This document shows, piece by piece, positions 6,691 through 12,737 of a stretch of 12,737 bases of DNA. The notes below the pieces were generated by a model that saw only the letters and a program-made list of their open reading frames with translations, ran no database searches and was not told the DNA's origin. This stretch comes from Chloroflexota bacterium. Its GTDB lineage: Bacteria; Chloroflexota; Anaerolineae; Ardenticatenales; Ardenticatenaceae. Location of the stretch: NCBI GenBank assembly GCA_003520455.1, contig DOUV01000166.1:1-12737 (forward strand), in the 5' to 3' direction. How positions within the stretch are numbered: the first letter of the stretch is position 1; every line of letters starts with the position of its first letter. Made by a program: the position numbers and the translations under genes.

Positions 6691-7382
6691 ACGAAACTGA
6701 CCGGGATGAGACCCGCCAGGCGACGACGGCCGAGGATGCCTCCAACAAGGAGGCAGGGATTCCCGGGGGGGTGGAGCAGGCTCGATCGGAGCCTGGTGTC
6801 CAGGATGCCTCCAACAATGAGGCGGCGGCTGCCGGTGTGATGGAAGAAGCGGAACAGGCGGAGGGCGAGGCTGGGGCTGATGCGTCTTCTGGCGATCGTG
6901 CGGCCGCACTCAGTGAGACTGCTGTGATGGAGGCCGAGCTGGTTGCAGCCCGCCAGCAGGCTGATGAGTACCTGGACCAGTGGCGACGGACGGCCGCCGA
7001 GTTCCAGAATTTCCGCCGGCGGCAGGAGCGCGAGCGCCAAGAGTTGGTCAAGAACGCCAACGCGCAGCTCCTGATGCGCCTCTTGCCGGTGCTGGATGAC
7101 CTGCAGCGAGCGGCTCAGCATGTCCCGGAGGAACTCCGGGACAACGAGTGGGTGAATGGGATCCTCATGATCGAGCGGAAGCTCTGGGCGGTTGTGGAAC
7201 AGGCCGGGGTTCGGCCGATCGAGGCAGCGCCGGGGATGTCCTTCGACCCACATTTGCACGACGCCGTTGTGGCCGAGCCATCCGAGGCCATTCCGTCTGG
7301 GCACATCATCGACGAGCTGGAGCGCGGCTACACACTGTACGACAAGGTGTTGCGGCCGGCCAAAGTACGGGTGGCGCGTTAG
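6687..7382 (+). CDS. grpE: nucleotide exchange factor GrpE
   Basis: A 231-residue GrpE, which opens the DnaK nucleotide cleft to release ADP and may act as a thermosensor. Residues 1-75 are an acidic, low-complexity tail. A coiled-coil helix runs from about 78 to 130 ([20 protein letters not shown], then [14 protein letters not shown]), the dimer-forming part. The C-terminal beta head begins near 172 with [20 protein letters not shown] (174-193) and ends with [17 protein letters not shown]. All family landmarks are present. The N-terminal tail contains a repeated DASN unit (17-23 and 40-46, weaker at 65-68) of about 23 residues. It overlaps hrcA by four bases and precedes dnaK by 101 bases with no clear promoter between. 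Confidence 0.97.
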   Translation: MNETDRDETRQATTAEDASNKEAGIPGGVEQARSEPGVQDASNNEAAAAGVMEEAEQAEGEAGADASSGDRAAALSETAVMEAELVAARQQADEYLDQWRRTAAEFQNFRRRQERERQELVKNANAQLLMRLLPVLDDLQRAAQHVPEELRDNEWVNGILMIERKLWAVVEQAGVRPIEAAPGMSFDPHLHDAVVAEPSEAIPSGHIIDELERGYTLYDKVLRPAKVRVAR

Positions 7383-7483
7383 GAAACGACCCGTGGCGGA
7401 CGGCTCTCGGGGGAGGGAAGCGTATCTCGGTCGCGTTTCTTCGCCCTGGCCTCCGGAGAAGCCACCGCCCTTGCAGGACATCC

Positions 7484-9355
7484 ATGACAAAGATAATTGG
7501 CATTGATCTGGGCACGACGAACTCCGTGGTCGCAGTCATGGAGGGTGGCGAGCCAACGGTCATTCCCAACGCGGAGGGTGCTCGACTGACACCCTCCGTC
7601 GTTGGTGTCAACCCCAAAAGCGGTGAGCGCATGGTCGGAGAGGTGGCCAAGCGTCAGGCCATCACGAACCTGCAGAACACCATCTTCTCAATCAAGCGCT
7701 TCATGGGCCGACGGTTCCGCGAGGAGGCGACCCAGGAGGAGGTCGCTCGCGTGCCCTACGAGGTTCGCGAGGCGATCAACGGTGATGTTCGCGTGGTGAT
7801 GGGCGGCAAAGAGTACGCCCCGGCGGAAATCAGCGGGATGATCTTGCAGAAGTTGAAGCGTGACGCCGAAGGGTACCTGGGTCAGGAAATCACCCAAGCG
7901 GTCATCACGGTGCCGGCCTACTTCAATGATGCCCAGCGCAACGCCACGAAAGACGCCGGCCGCATCGCCGGGTTGGAGGTGCTGCGCATCATCAACGAGC
8001 CCACCGCCTCAGCGCTGGCGTACGGCCTGGGCGAAGGGCGGGAGGGGATCGTCGCGGTCTACGACCTTGGCGGCGGTACGTTCGACATCTCGATTCTGGA
8101 TGTAGCTGAAGGGGTCTACGAGGTTCTCAGCACCGCAGGTGACACTCATCTGGGTGGGGACGACTTCGACCGGCGCATCATCGACTGGGCAGCGGATCGC
8201 TTCGTGTCCACGGAGGGCGTCGATCTGCGCGAGGACCCCATGGCGCTCCAGCGTCTCAAGGAGGCGGCCGAGCGCGCCAAGGTCGAGCTCTCCTCGGTCT
8301 TGCAGAGCGAGATCAATCTGCCCTTCATCACGGCGACGGCCGAAGGTCCCAAGCACCTGCAGTTGACTCTGACCCGGGCCCAACTCGAGCAGTTGACCGA
8401 GGATCTCGTCGAGCGCACGCTCGAACCGATTCGCGAGGCGCTGGCCGCGGCCCAACTCGACAAAAGCCGGATCAGCCAGATCGTGCTGGTGGGCGGCCAA
8501 ACCCGTATGCCCGCCGTCCAAGAGGCTGTCCGCGACTTCTTCGGCCGCGAGCCTCACAAGGGGGTCAACCCTGACGAGGTCGTCGCCATCGGCGCCGCCA
8601 TTCAGGCCGGCGTGCTCGGCGGTGAGGTCAAAGACGTCCTCCTGCTGGATGTGACGCCGCTCACGCTGAGTCTCGAGACGTTCGGTGGGGTTGCCTCGCC
8701 CTTGATCCCGCGCAACACGACTATCCCCACGCGCAAGTCGCAGGTGGTCAGCACGGTCGAGGACAACCAGACGACTGTCCGGATCCACATCGTTCAGGGC
8801 GAGCGCCCGCTCGCGGCAGACAACAAGTCGCTCGGAAAATTCGAGCTCACAGGGATCCGTCGGGCGCCCAGGGGTGTACCTCAGATCGAGGTGACCTTCG
8901 ATATTGACGCCGACGGCATCCTGCACGTCACCGCCTGCGACCGCGACACCAATCAAGAGCAGGGGATCACCATCACGGCCTCGAGCGGGTTGCGCGAGGA
9001 GGAGGTGCAGGAGATGGTCCGCGCCGCGGCTTCAGCCGCGGCGGAGGACAGTGCCCGCCTGGAGATGATCACCGCTCGCAACCGCGCCGAGGCCACGCTC
9101 CACCGCGCGGGCCGCGCGATGCTCCAATTCGGCGAGCAACTCAGCGACGAGCAGCGCGACGAGCTCAACCAGCGCCAGGGTGAGCTCCGGGTGGCGCTCA
9201 ACGACCCGGCGAGCAGCGTCGATCACCTGCGAGCGCTGACCAACGAGTTGGCCGAGACCATTGGCGCGCTCGGCCAGACGCAGCCCCGGGGCGCCGGGCC
9301 AGCAACAGAGGGCGCGCCGCCCGACGAGCCGGGTACGGGCCAACCGGACGCGTAA
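7484..9355 (+). CDS. dnaK: molecular chaperone DnaK (Hsp70)
   Basis: A 623-residue Hsp70 that binds unfolded peptide segments under ATP control, working with DnaJ and GrpE. The ATPase domain shows [17 protein letters not shown] (6-22), [20 protein letters not shown] (140-159), [11 protein letters not shown] (171-181), [12 protein letters not shown] (192-203) and [13 protein letters not shown] (334-346). The linker [19 protein letters not shown] (384-402) leads into the substrate-binding domain with RNTTIPT and [17 protein letters not shown]. The extra segment in the first lobe typical of Gram-negative-type DnaK is present. The C-terminal tail is Gly/Pro/Ala-rich (ending PGTGQPDA) and lacks the usual acidic VDAEFEEV-like end. 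ATG 7484 is chosen because the family N-terminus begins there and AGGA (7475-7478) lies five bases upstream; the reading frame stays open upstream but without homologous sequence. Confidence 0.97.
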   Translation: MTKIIGIDLGTTNSVVAVMEGGEPTVIPNAEGARLTPSVVGVNPKSGERMVGEVAKRQAITNLQNTIFSIKRFMGRRFREEATQEEVARVPYEVREAINGDVRVVMGGKEYAPAEISGMILQKLKRDAEGYLGQEITQAVITVPAYFNDAQRNATKDAGRIAGLEVLRIINEPTASALAYGLGEGREGIVAVYDLGGGTFDISILDVAEGVYEVLSTAGDTHLGGDDFDRRIIDWAADRFVSTEGVDLREDPMALQRLKEAAERAKVELSSVLQSEINLPFITATAEGPKHLQLTLTRAQLEQLTEDLVERTLEPIREALAAAQLDKSRISQIVLVGGQTRMPAVQEAVRDFFGREPHKGVNPDEVVAIGAAIQAGVLGGEVKDVLLLDVTPLTLSLETFGGVASPLIPRNTTIPTRKSQVVSTVEDNQTTVRIHIVQGERPLAADNKSLGKFELTGIRRAPRGVPQIEVTFDIDADGILHVTACDRDTNQEQGITITASSGLREEEVQEMVRAAASAAAEDSARLEMITARNRAEATLHRAGRAMLQFGEQLSDEQRDELNQRQGELRVALNDPASSVDHLRALTNELAETIGALGQTQPRGAGPATEGAPPDEPGTGQPDA

Positions 9356-9394
9356 CAGGTAGCAGACGCCTCCTTGGGTGCGACCTGCTGCCTG
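9356..9394 (+). terminator. strong hairpin directly after dnaK (partial terminator or processing site)
   Basis: CAGGTAGCAG (9356-9365) pairs with CTGCTGCCTG (9385-9394) in a 10-bp stem with one G-U pair. CGC/GCG (9367-9369, 9380-9382) extends it inside. It begins at the base after the dnaK stop codon. There is no real T-tract (only CGTTTA follows), so efficient intrinsic termination is doubtful. It may reduce read-through into dnaJ or protect the dnaK mRNA 3' end. Confidence 0.55.
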
Positions 9395-9399
9395 ACGCG

Positions 9400-9430
9400 T
9401 TTACCGCTCGCGTGGTGTTCGGGGTATAAT
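9400..9430 (+). promoter_or_regulatory. putative dnaJ promoter
   Basis: A perfect TATAAT at 9425-9430 lies 47 bases before the dnaJ ATG. The -35 candidate is weak: TTTACC at 9400-9405 with a 19-base spacer. No CIRCE sequence is near it. If used, it would give dnaJ-prmA-rsmE transcription independent of HrcA. Confidence 0.5.
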
Positions 9431-9477
9431 TGCGAGATTGAGTTCAGAGCTTGCAGGAAGGGAAAACCAGGACCCTG

Positions 9478-10614
9478 ATGAGCGCACAGACCAAACGTGA
9501 TTACTATGAGGTGCTTGGCGTCACGCGGAACGCGACGGCCGAAGAGATCAAGCGTGCCTATCGCCGTCTCGCCCGTCAGTATCACCCGGACGTCAATCCC
9601 AATGCCGATGCTGAGGAGCGCTTCAAGGAGATTAGCGAGGCCTATGAGGTCCTGGCCGACGAGCAGAAGCGAGCGATGTACGACCGGTTCGGCCATGCGG
9701 GCCCACAAGCCGGTTTCGGTTTCGGCCAGGGATTCGGCGATATCGGCCTGGGCGAAATCTTCGAGGAATTCTTCAACTTTGGACGCCAGCCGGGCCGCCA
9801 GCAACGGCACGGACCACGCCGGGGAAGCGACCTCAAAACGGTGATCATGATCGAGTTCGAAGAGGCGATCAAAGGGATAACGCGCGAGATCGAGATTGAA
9901 CGGCTTGAGGCCTGCACGACGTGCCGTGGCGAGGGGGCTGCGCCCGGGACGACCCCGATTCGCTGCCCGCAGTGTAAGGGAGTCGGAGAGGTCCGCCAGG
10001 CCCGCCAGAGCATCTTCGGACAGGTGGTCATCAGCGACACCTGCCCGCGCTGCCGCGGCGAGGGTGAGGTCATCACGTCACCGTGTCCCAGCTGTCAGGG
10101 GCAGCGCCGTGTCCGGACGCTGCGCCATCTCGAAGTCAGCATTCCGCCAGGCGTGGACGATGGGATGCGCATTCGCCTGAGCGGCGAGGGCGAGCACGGC
10201 CTGCGCGGTGGTCCGCCCGGGAATCTGTTCGTGGAGATCCACGTCCGTCCCCACGAGTACTTCCGCCGCGATGGACAGAACATCATTCTGGACCTCGAGC
10301 TCAACATGGCCCAGGCGGCGCTCGGCGATGAGATCGAAGTCCCGACGGTCGATGGTCTCTACCCGATGGGGGTCCCGCCGGGAACACAGACCGGGCAGGT
10401 CTTCAGACTCCGTGGCAAGGGTGCGCCCCACATCCGCAATGAGGAATTGCGGGGCGACGAACTCATCAACATCTTCGTTCGGGTGCCGACAAACCTCACT
10501 CCCGAGCAGCGCGAACTGCTGCAGCAACTCGGCAAGACGCTCGGTCGCGAAGTCGTGCCCCAGCCCGCCCACCGCGGCTTCTTCGATAAGCTTCGCGACG
10601 CGTTCAAGGGCTAA
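9478..10614 (+). CDS. dnaJ: co-chaperone DnaJ (Hsp40, type I)
   Basis: A 378-residue type I Hsp40 that stimulates the DnaK ATPase and delivers substrates. The J domain (6-73) holds [20 protein letters not shown] and the essential HPD at 36-38. A Gly/Phe-rich linker follows (about 73-105). The zinc-binding domain has four CXXCXG units at Cys 146/149, 163/166, 189/192 and 203/206. The first three end in GxG; the fourth, CPSCQGQR, has Arg in place of the last Gly but keeps both cysteines. The C-terminal substrate and dimer domains run from about 215 ([20 protein letters not shown]). ATG 9478 is chosen because AGGA (9469-9472) lies five bases before it; the in-frame TTG 9451 would add nine residues foreign to the family. 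Confidence 0.97.
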   Translation: MSAQTKRDYYEVLGVTRNATAEEIKRAYRRLARQYHPDVNPNADAEERFKEISEAYEVLADEQKRAMYDRFGHAGPQAGFGFGQGFGDIGLGEIFEEFFNFGRQPGRQQRHGPRRGSDLKTVIMIEFEEAIKGITREIEIERLEACTTCRGEGAAPGTTPIRCPQCKGVGEVRQARQSIFGQVVISDTCPRCRGEGEVITSPCPSCQGQRRVRTLRHLEVSIPPGVDDGMRIRLSGEGEHGLRGGPPGNLFVEIHVRPHEYFRRDGQNIILDLELNMAQAALGDEIEVPTVDGLYPMGVPPGTQTGQVFRLRGKGAPHIRNEELRGDELINIFVRVPTNLTPEQRELLQQLGKTLGREVVPQPAHRGFFDKLRDAFKG

Positions 10615-10620
10615 CAGGGA

Positions 10621-10711
10621 GATTGGAGAGTCGTGATTGGAGATGAACGGCCCGTCCCGGGGCCGGAGGAGGCGCTCGAAAGCCCCGATCTCTCATCTCC
10701 AGTTACCAATC
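10621..10711 (+). repeat. putative palindromic repeat element at the prmA 5' end
   Basis: GATTGGAGAG at 10621 and GATTGGAGATGA at 10635-10646 are tandem related units. TCATCTCC (10693-10700) is the exact inverse of GGAGATGA (10639-10646), and ACCAATC at the right edge (10705-10711) mirrors GATTGG at the left. An inner pair, CGGGGC (10658-10663) and GCCCCG (10682-10687), nests inside. The 91-base unit contains the prmA GTG start. It looks like a small interspersed palindromic repeat; whether it occurs elsewhere in the genome cannot be seen. Confidence 0.5.
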
Positions 10712-11634
10712 TTTTCGCCGTGGATTGGTTTGAAATTGCCGTGCGGGGCGTGGACGGAGAAGGGGTCGAGGCGGTCTGGGAGGTGATGAACCGCCTCGGC
10801 CACGGCGGCGCCGTCATTGAAGACGTGCGTGCGACGGTGGACTCGACCGTCTACGAGCCTCAGCCGCTGGCGGTCAAAGCCTACATCGCCGCCGATGATC
10901 AGGCCGGGGCGACACTCCAGGCCCTCTGCGAGGCGCTCTGGCACCTCGGTATGCTCTACCCGATCCCCGAACCAACAATTCGCCGGCTGGCGCAGCAGGA
11001 CTGGGCGGATGTCTGGAAGGCGTATTACCACCGTCAAGCGGTGGGCGAGCAGCTCGTGATCGTCCCGGCGTGGGACGAGACCGGGGCGGCCGAGGGCGAG
11101 ATCGTTGTTCGGCTCGACCCAGGCATGGCCTTCGGCACGGGCACTCACCCGAGCACGCAGCTATGCCTGCGACTGCTCGAGCGCGTGCTGACACCCGGCG
11201 CGCGGGTGCTCGATGTCGGGACCGGCAGCGGGATTCTGGCGATTGCCGCCGTCCAGCTGGGCGCCGGTGCGGTCAAGGCCGTGGACACGGACCCGGTCGC
11301 CATCGCGGCTCTGGAGGAGAACGCGGCGCTGAACGAGCTATCCGGACGGATCGAGACGGCGGTGGGCTCGGTCGAGCGCTTTGCGGGACCGTTCGATCTG
11401 ATTCTGATCAACATTTTGGCCGAGGTGATTGCCCAGTTACTGCCGGAAGCCGCTGCCCGGTTAGCGGCAGGCGGCACGATCATCCTCTCCGGCATCATCG
11501 ACGTGCGCGCACCGATCGTTCAGGCGGCGCTCGAGGCCTGTGGTCTGGTGGTGGTGGAGCGGGAGACGATCAAAGATTGGGTCGGCCTCGCCGTCAGCTG
11601 GGGGCCTGATGCACCGCTTCTTTCTCGACCCTGA
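10633..11634 (+). CDS. prmA: ribosomal protein L11 methyltransferase PrmA
   Basis: A 333-residue SAM-dependent enzyme that methylates ribosomal protein L11. The N-terminal substrate-recognition domain starts at residue 31 (DWFEIAVRGVDGEGVEAVWE). It is followed by the PrmA motif LDPGMAFGTGTHPSTQLCLR (161-180), the SAM site VLDVGTGSGILAIAA (192-206) with acidic VDTDP (217-221), and the catalytic-region LILINIL. The family normally starts at about residue 30, and residues 1-29 are encoded by the palindromic element at 10621-10711. GTG 10633 has GGAGAG (10625-10630) only two bases upstream, while GTG 10720 would give the family-typical N-terminus but has no ribosome binding site. The 3' end overlaps rsmE by 26 bases. 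Confidence 0.93.
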   Translation: MIGDERPVPGPEEALESPDLSSPVTNLFAVDWFEIAVRGVDGEGVEAVWEVMNRLGHGGAVIEDVRATVDSTVYEPQPLAVKAYIAADDQAGATLQALCEALWHLGMLYPIPEPTIRRLAQQDWADVWKAYYHRQAVGEQLVIVPAWDETGAAEGEIVVRLDPGMAFGTGTHPSTQLCLRLLERVLTPGARVLDVGTGSGILAIAAVQLGAGAVKAVDTDPVAIAALEENAALNELSGRIETAVGSVERFAGPFDLILINILAEVIAQLLPEAAARLAAGGTIILSGIIDVRAPIVQAALEACGLVVVERETIKDWVGLAVSWGPDAPLLSRP

Positions 11635-12361
11635 GGCGATTCAGGCTACAGTCGTCACATTCCCTCAAGAAACGGTTTTCCAGATTGGCCGTGTGCTCCG
11701 CATGCGACCTGGCGACCGCGTGATCGTCCTCGACAACAGTGGTTGGGAACGCGAGGTCGAACTGACCGAGATCGGGCGCCGCCATGCGCTCGGGACGGTT
11801 TGTGCCCGCCGGCGGGCGAAGGGCGAGGCCAGGACCAAGATCAGCCTCTATCAGGCCGTCTTGAAGGGGAAAAAGTTAGAACCGGTCTTCCAGAAGTGCA
11901 CGGAGCTAGGCGTTGTTGAGTTCGTGCCGACTCTGTCGGCGCGCTGTGTGGTGGATAGCCTCGAAGACCTGAACCAGGCTAAATTCGAGCGCTGGCGCGC
12001 GATCATTCGCGAGGCGGCCGAACAGAGCCACCGGGGACGCCTGCCGGAACTGCTCCCTGCCACCCTCTTCGGCCACGCGCTCGATCAGATCCGCCGCTTC
12101 GGTGGATTCACCATTATTCCGTGGGAGGGGGAGACAAGGCGGAGCCTGCGGGAGGTGCTGCGTGGGACCGGCGCGCTTGGGCGCCCGTTCGGCATCAACC
12201 TCTTTATCGGTCCGGAGGGCGGCTTCACCGAAGAGGAGATCGAGCGGGCGCAGGCGCAGGGCGCTATCCCGGTGACGCTTGGCCCGCGCATCCTGCGCGC
12301 TGAGACCGCCGGAATCGCGGCAACCGCCGCCATCCTCTACGAGCTGGGCGACTGGGAATAG
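11609..12361 (+). CDS. rsmE: 16S rRNA (uracil1498-N3)-methyltransferase RsmE
   Basis: A 250-residue SPOUT-class methyltransferase that makes m3U1498 in 16S rRNA near the decoding centre. It shows MHRFFLDPEA at the start, a PUA-like N-terminal domain (about 1-70), LYQAVLKGKKLEPVFQKCTE (80-99), GVVEFVPTLSAR, EAAEQSHRGRLPEL (135-148), and the SAM-binding trefoil-knot motifs LFIGPEGGFTEEE (198-210) and LGPRILRAETAGIAA (224-238). ATG 11609 lies within the prmA 3' end and is preceded by GGGGG (11600-11604). The frame remains open to 11540, but the family N-terminus begins at 11609. The overlap with prmA implies coupled translation. It is the last gene of the plus-strand cluster. Confidence 0.96.
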   Translation: MHRFFLDPEAIQATVVTFPQETVFQIGRVLRMRPGDRVIVLDNSGWEREVELTEIGRRHALGTVCARRRAKGEARTKISLYQAVLKGKKLEPVFQKCTELGVVEFVPTLSARCVVDSLEDLNQAKFERWRAIIREAAEQSHRGRLPELLPATLFGHALDQIRRFGGFTIIPWEGETRRSLREVLRGTGALGRPFGINLFIGPEGGFTEEEIERAQAQGAIPVTLGPRILRAETAGIAATAAILYELGDWE

Positions 12362-12385
12362 CTGCCTGTACCACCCAAAGCAAAC

Positions 12386-12416
12386 GGGCCGCGCATGTGC
12401 GTGGCCCATTCTATTT
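12386..12416 (+). terminator. intrinsic terminator between rsmE and tRNA-Ser, possibly bidirectional
   Basis: GGGCCGCGC (12386-12394) pairs with GTGCGTGGCCC-side bases 12399-12407 in a 9-bp stem (one G-U pair) around an ATGT loop. On the plus strand it is followed by ATTCTATTT, a weak T-rich tail; on the minus strand by GTTTGCTTT. It can end both the rsmE and the convergent tRNA transcripts. Confidence 0.7.
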
Positions 12417-12420
12417 GAGG

Positions 12421-12514
12421 CGGGGAGGGAGGGATTTGAACCCTCGACAGAGGTTTAAAGCCCCTGTAGTCGCTTAGCAGGCGACCGCACTAGACCAGAC
12501 TATGCGACCTCCCC
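12421..12514 (-). tRNA. tRNA-Ser (anticodon GCU)
   Basis: On the minus strand the 7-bp acceptor GGGGAGG/CCTCCCC, a D arm, a 5-bp anticodon stem (GTCGC/GCGAC) with loop CTGCTAA, a long variable arm, and a T arm with loop GGTTCAAAT-type sequence all fold correctly. The anticodon GCU (plus-strand AGC at 12476-12478) reads serine codons AGC/AGU. The long variable arm and the G discriminator base are typical of tRNA-Ser. The CCA end is not encoded (CCT follows). Length 94 bases. Confidence 0.97.
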
Positions 12515-12538
12515 GTGTCCCACCGAATCAGTGGCCCT

Positions 12539-12567
12539 ATGGTACTCAAAGAGCCGAGAAATGTCAA
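12539..12567 (-). promoter_or_regulatory. promoter of tRNA-Ser
   Basis: On the minus strand, perfect TTGACA (plus-strand 12562-12567) and TACCAT (12539-12544) are spaced by exactly 17 bases. Transcription should start near 12532, giving a leader of about 18 bases before the mature tRNA 5' end. Confidence 0.8.
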
Positions 12568-12628
12568 CCGTGGCGCGATCGAGGGGTGTATGCACGAGTT
12601 GTCAGGCAGGTGGCGTCGCCGGCAGAAC

Positions 12629-12737
12629 CTAACCCCCCGGCCCCCTTTCCCTCGCAGGGAAGGGGGAGGCGGAGGGCCGCGCGGCCGGCTGGAACGCGGC
12701 TGGCTCCCCTCCCCGACGCGGGGAGGGGCTGGGGGAG
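12629..12737. repeat. GC-rich interspersed palindromic repeat, cut by the window end
   Basis: Three palindromes follow one another. CCCCCTTTCCCT (12641-12652) pairs with AGGGAAGGGGG (12656-12666), with one bulged T. GGCCGCGCGGCC (12675-12686) is a perfect 12-base palindrome. CCCCTCCCCG (12706-12715) pairs with CGGGGAGGGG (12719-12728), a perfect 10-bp stem. The right hairpin with its flank, read on the minus strand (CCCCCAGCCCC...), resembles the left one (CCCCCCGGCCCC...), so the two are related units in inverted orientation. No ORF with protein-like sequence covers it. Such arrays are common intergenic repeats in some GC-rich bacteria; the right boundary lies beyond the window. Confidence 0.65.

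Noticed and set aside
5458..6909. Long 483-codon open frame on the minus strand across hrcA and grpE
   Set aside because: It is antisense to two certain genes, rich in His, Arg, Pro and Gln as expected from the complement of GC-rich coding sequence, and has no recognisable domain.
7148..7483. Upstream extension of the dnaK frame by 112 codons
   Set aside because: It overlaps grpE out of frame, does not look like Hsp70, and ATG 7484 matches the family start with a good ribosome site.
11540..11608. Longer rsmE start inside prmA
   Set aside because: The added residues (MVWWWWSGRR...) are a shadow of prmA coding sequence; the family N-terminus begins at ATG 11609.
12629..12737. CRISPR array or rRNA-like structure in the GC-rich right end
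   Set aside because: Repeats are inverted and hairpin-like, not direct repeats with unique spacers, and no RNA gene fold beyond simple stems is seen.
1..12737. Undescribed defence, mobile or biosynthetic system
   Set aside because: All large genes belong to known families in familiar order; no transposase, integrase, nuclease, toxin or phage gene was found.

Overview
The window is a GC-rich bacterial chromosome segment. Its protein families, the 'CTGGCACTC' form of CIRCE and the GC-rich palindromic repeats suggest a member of the Chloroflexota. That assignment rests on general resemblance only; there is no rRNA here and no search was possible. All protein genes lie on the plus strand. A single tRNA gene at the right end lies on the minus strand.

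Left part (1-3466). The window opens inside a gene for a coiled-coil C4 zinc-ribbon protein. Nine bases later comes a 59-residue two-helix membrane protein. A TTGACC-N17-TAGAAT promoter then starts a two-gene surface-polysaccharide unit: a family 2 glycosyltransferase, and a polyprenyl-phosphate sugar-1-phosphate transferase, the enzyme type that puts the first sugar on the lipid carrier. A strong intrinsic terminator closes it.

Middle (3467-5521). Directly behind that terminator is a 21-codon ORF with a near-perfect Shine-Dalgarno sequence. It overlaps the start of a large DUF2079-type membrane protein, probably linked to envelope glycosylation. The start of this gene is uncertain; its 5' region can form mutually exclusive hairpins.

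Right part (5518-12361). A heat-shock cluster follows in the order hrcA-grpE-dnaK-dnaJ-prmA-rsmE. It is driven by TTGACT-N17-TATCAT with one CIRCE operator a few bases downstream, so HrcA should repress its own operon. HrcA is the repressor, GrpE the exchange factor, DnaK the Hsp70 and DnaJ its co-chaperone. PrmA (L11 methyltransferase) and RsmE (16S rRNA m3U1498 methyltransferase) are translation-modification genes carried behind the chaperones. A strong hairpin after dnaK and a perfect TATAAT box before dnaJ suggest that dnaJ-prmA-rsmE can also be transcribed separately, outside CIRCE control.

Right end (12362-12737). A terminator lies between rsmE and a convergent tRNA-Ser(GCU), which has its own TTGACA-N17-TACCAT promoter. 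The last ~110 bases are a GC-rich array of hairpins that looks like an interspersed palindromic repeat cut off by the window edge. A second palindromic element appears to have supplied the start codon and a 29-residue N-terminal extension of PrmA. A small duplicated palindrome lies inside grpE.

I see no CRISPR array, transposase, phage gene or defence system. The gene content is ordinary. The points of interest are the repeat elements inside or next to genes, the leader ORF before the DUF2079 gene, and the tiny membrane protein.
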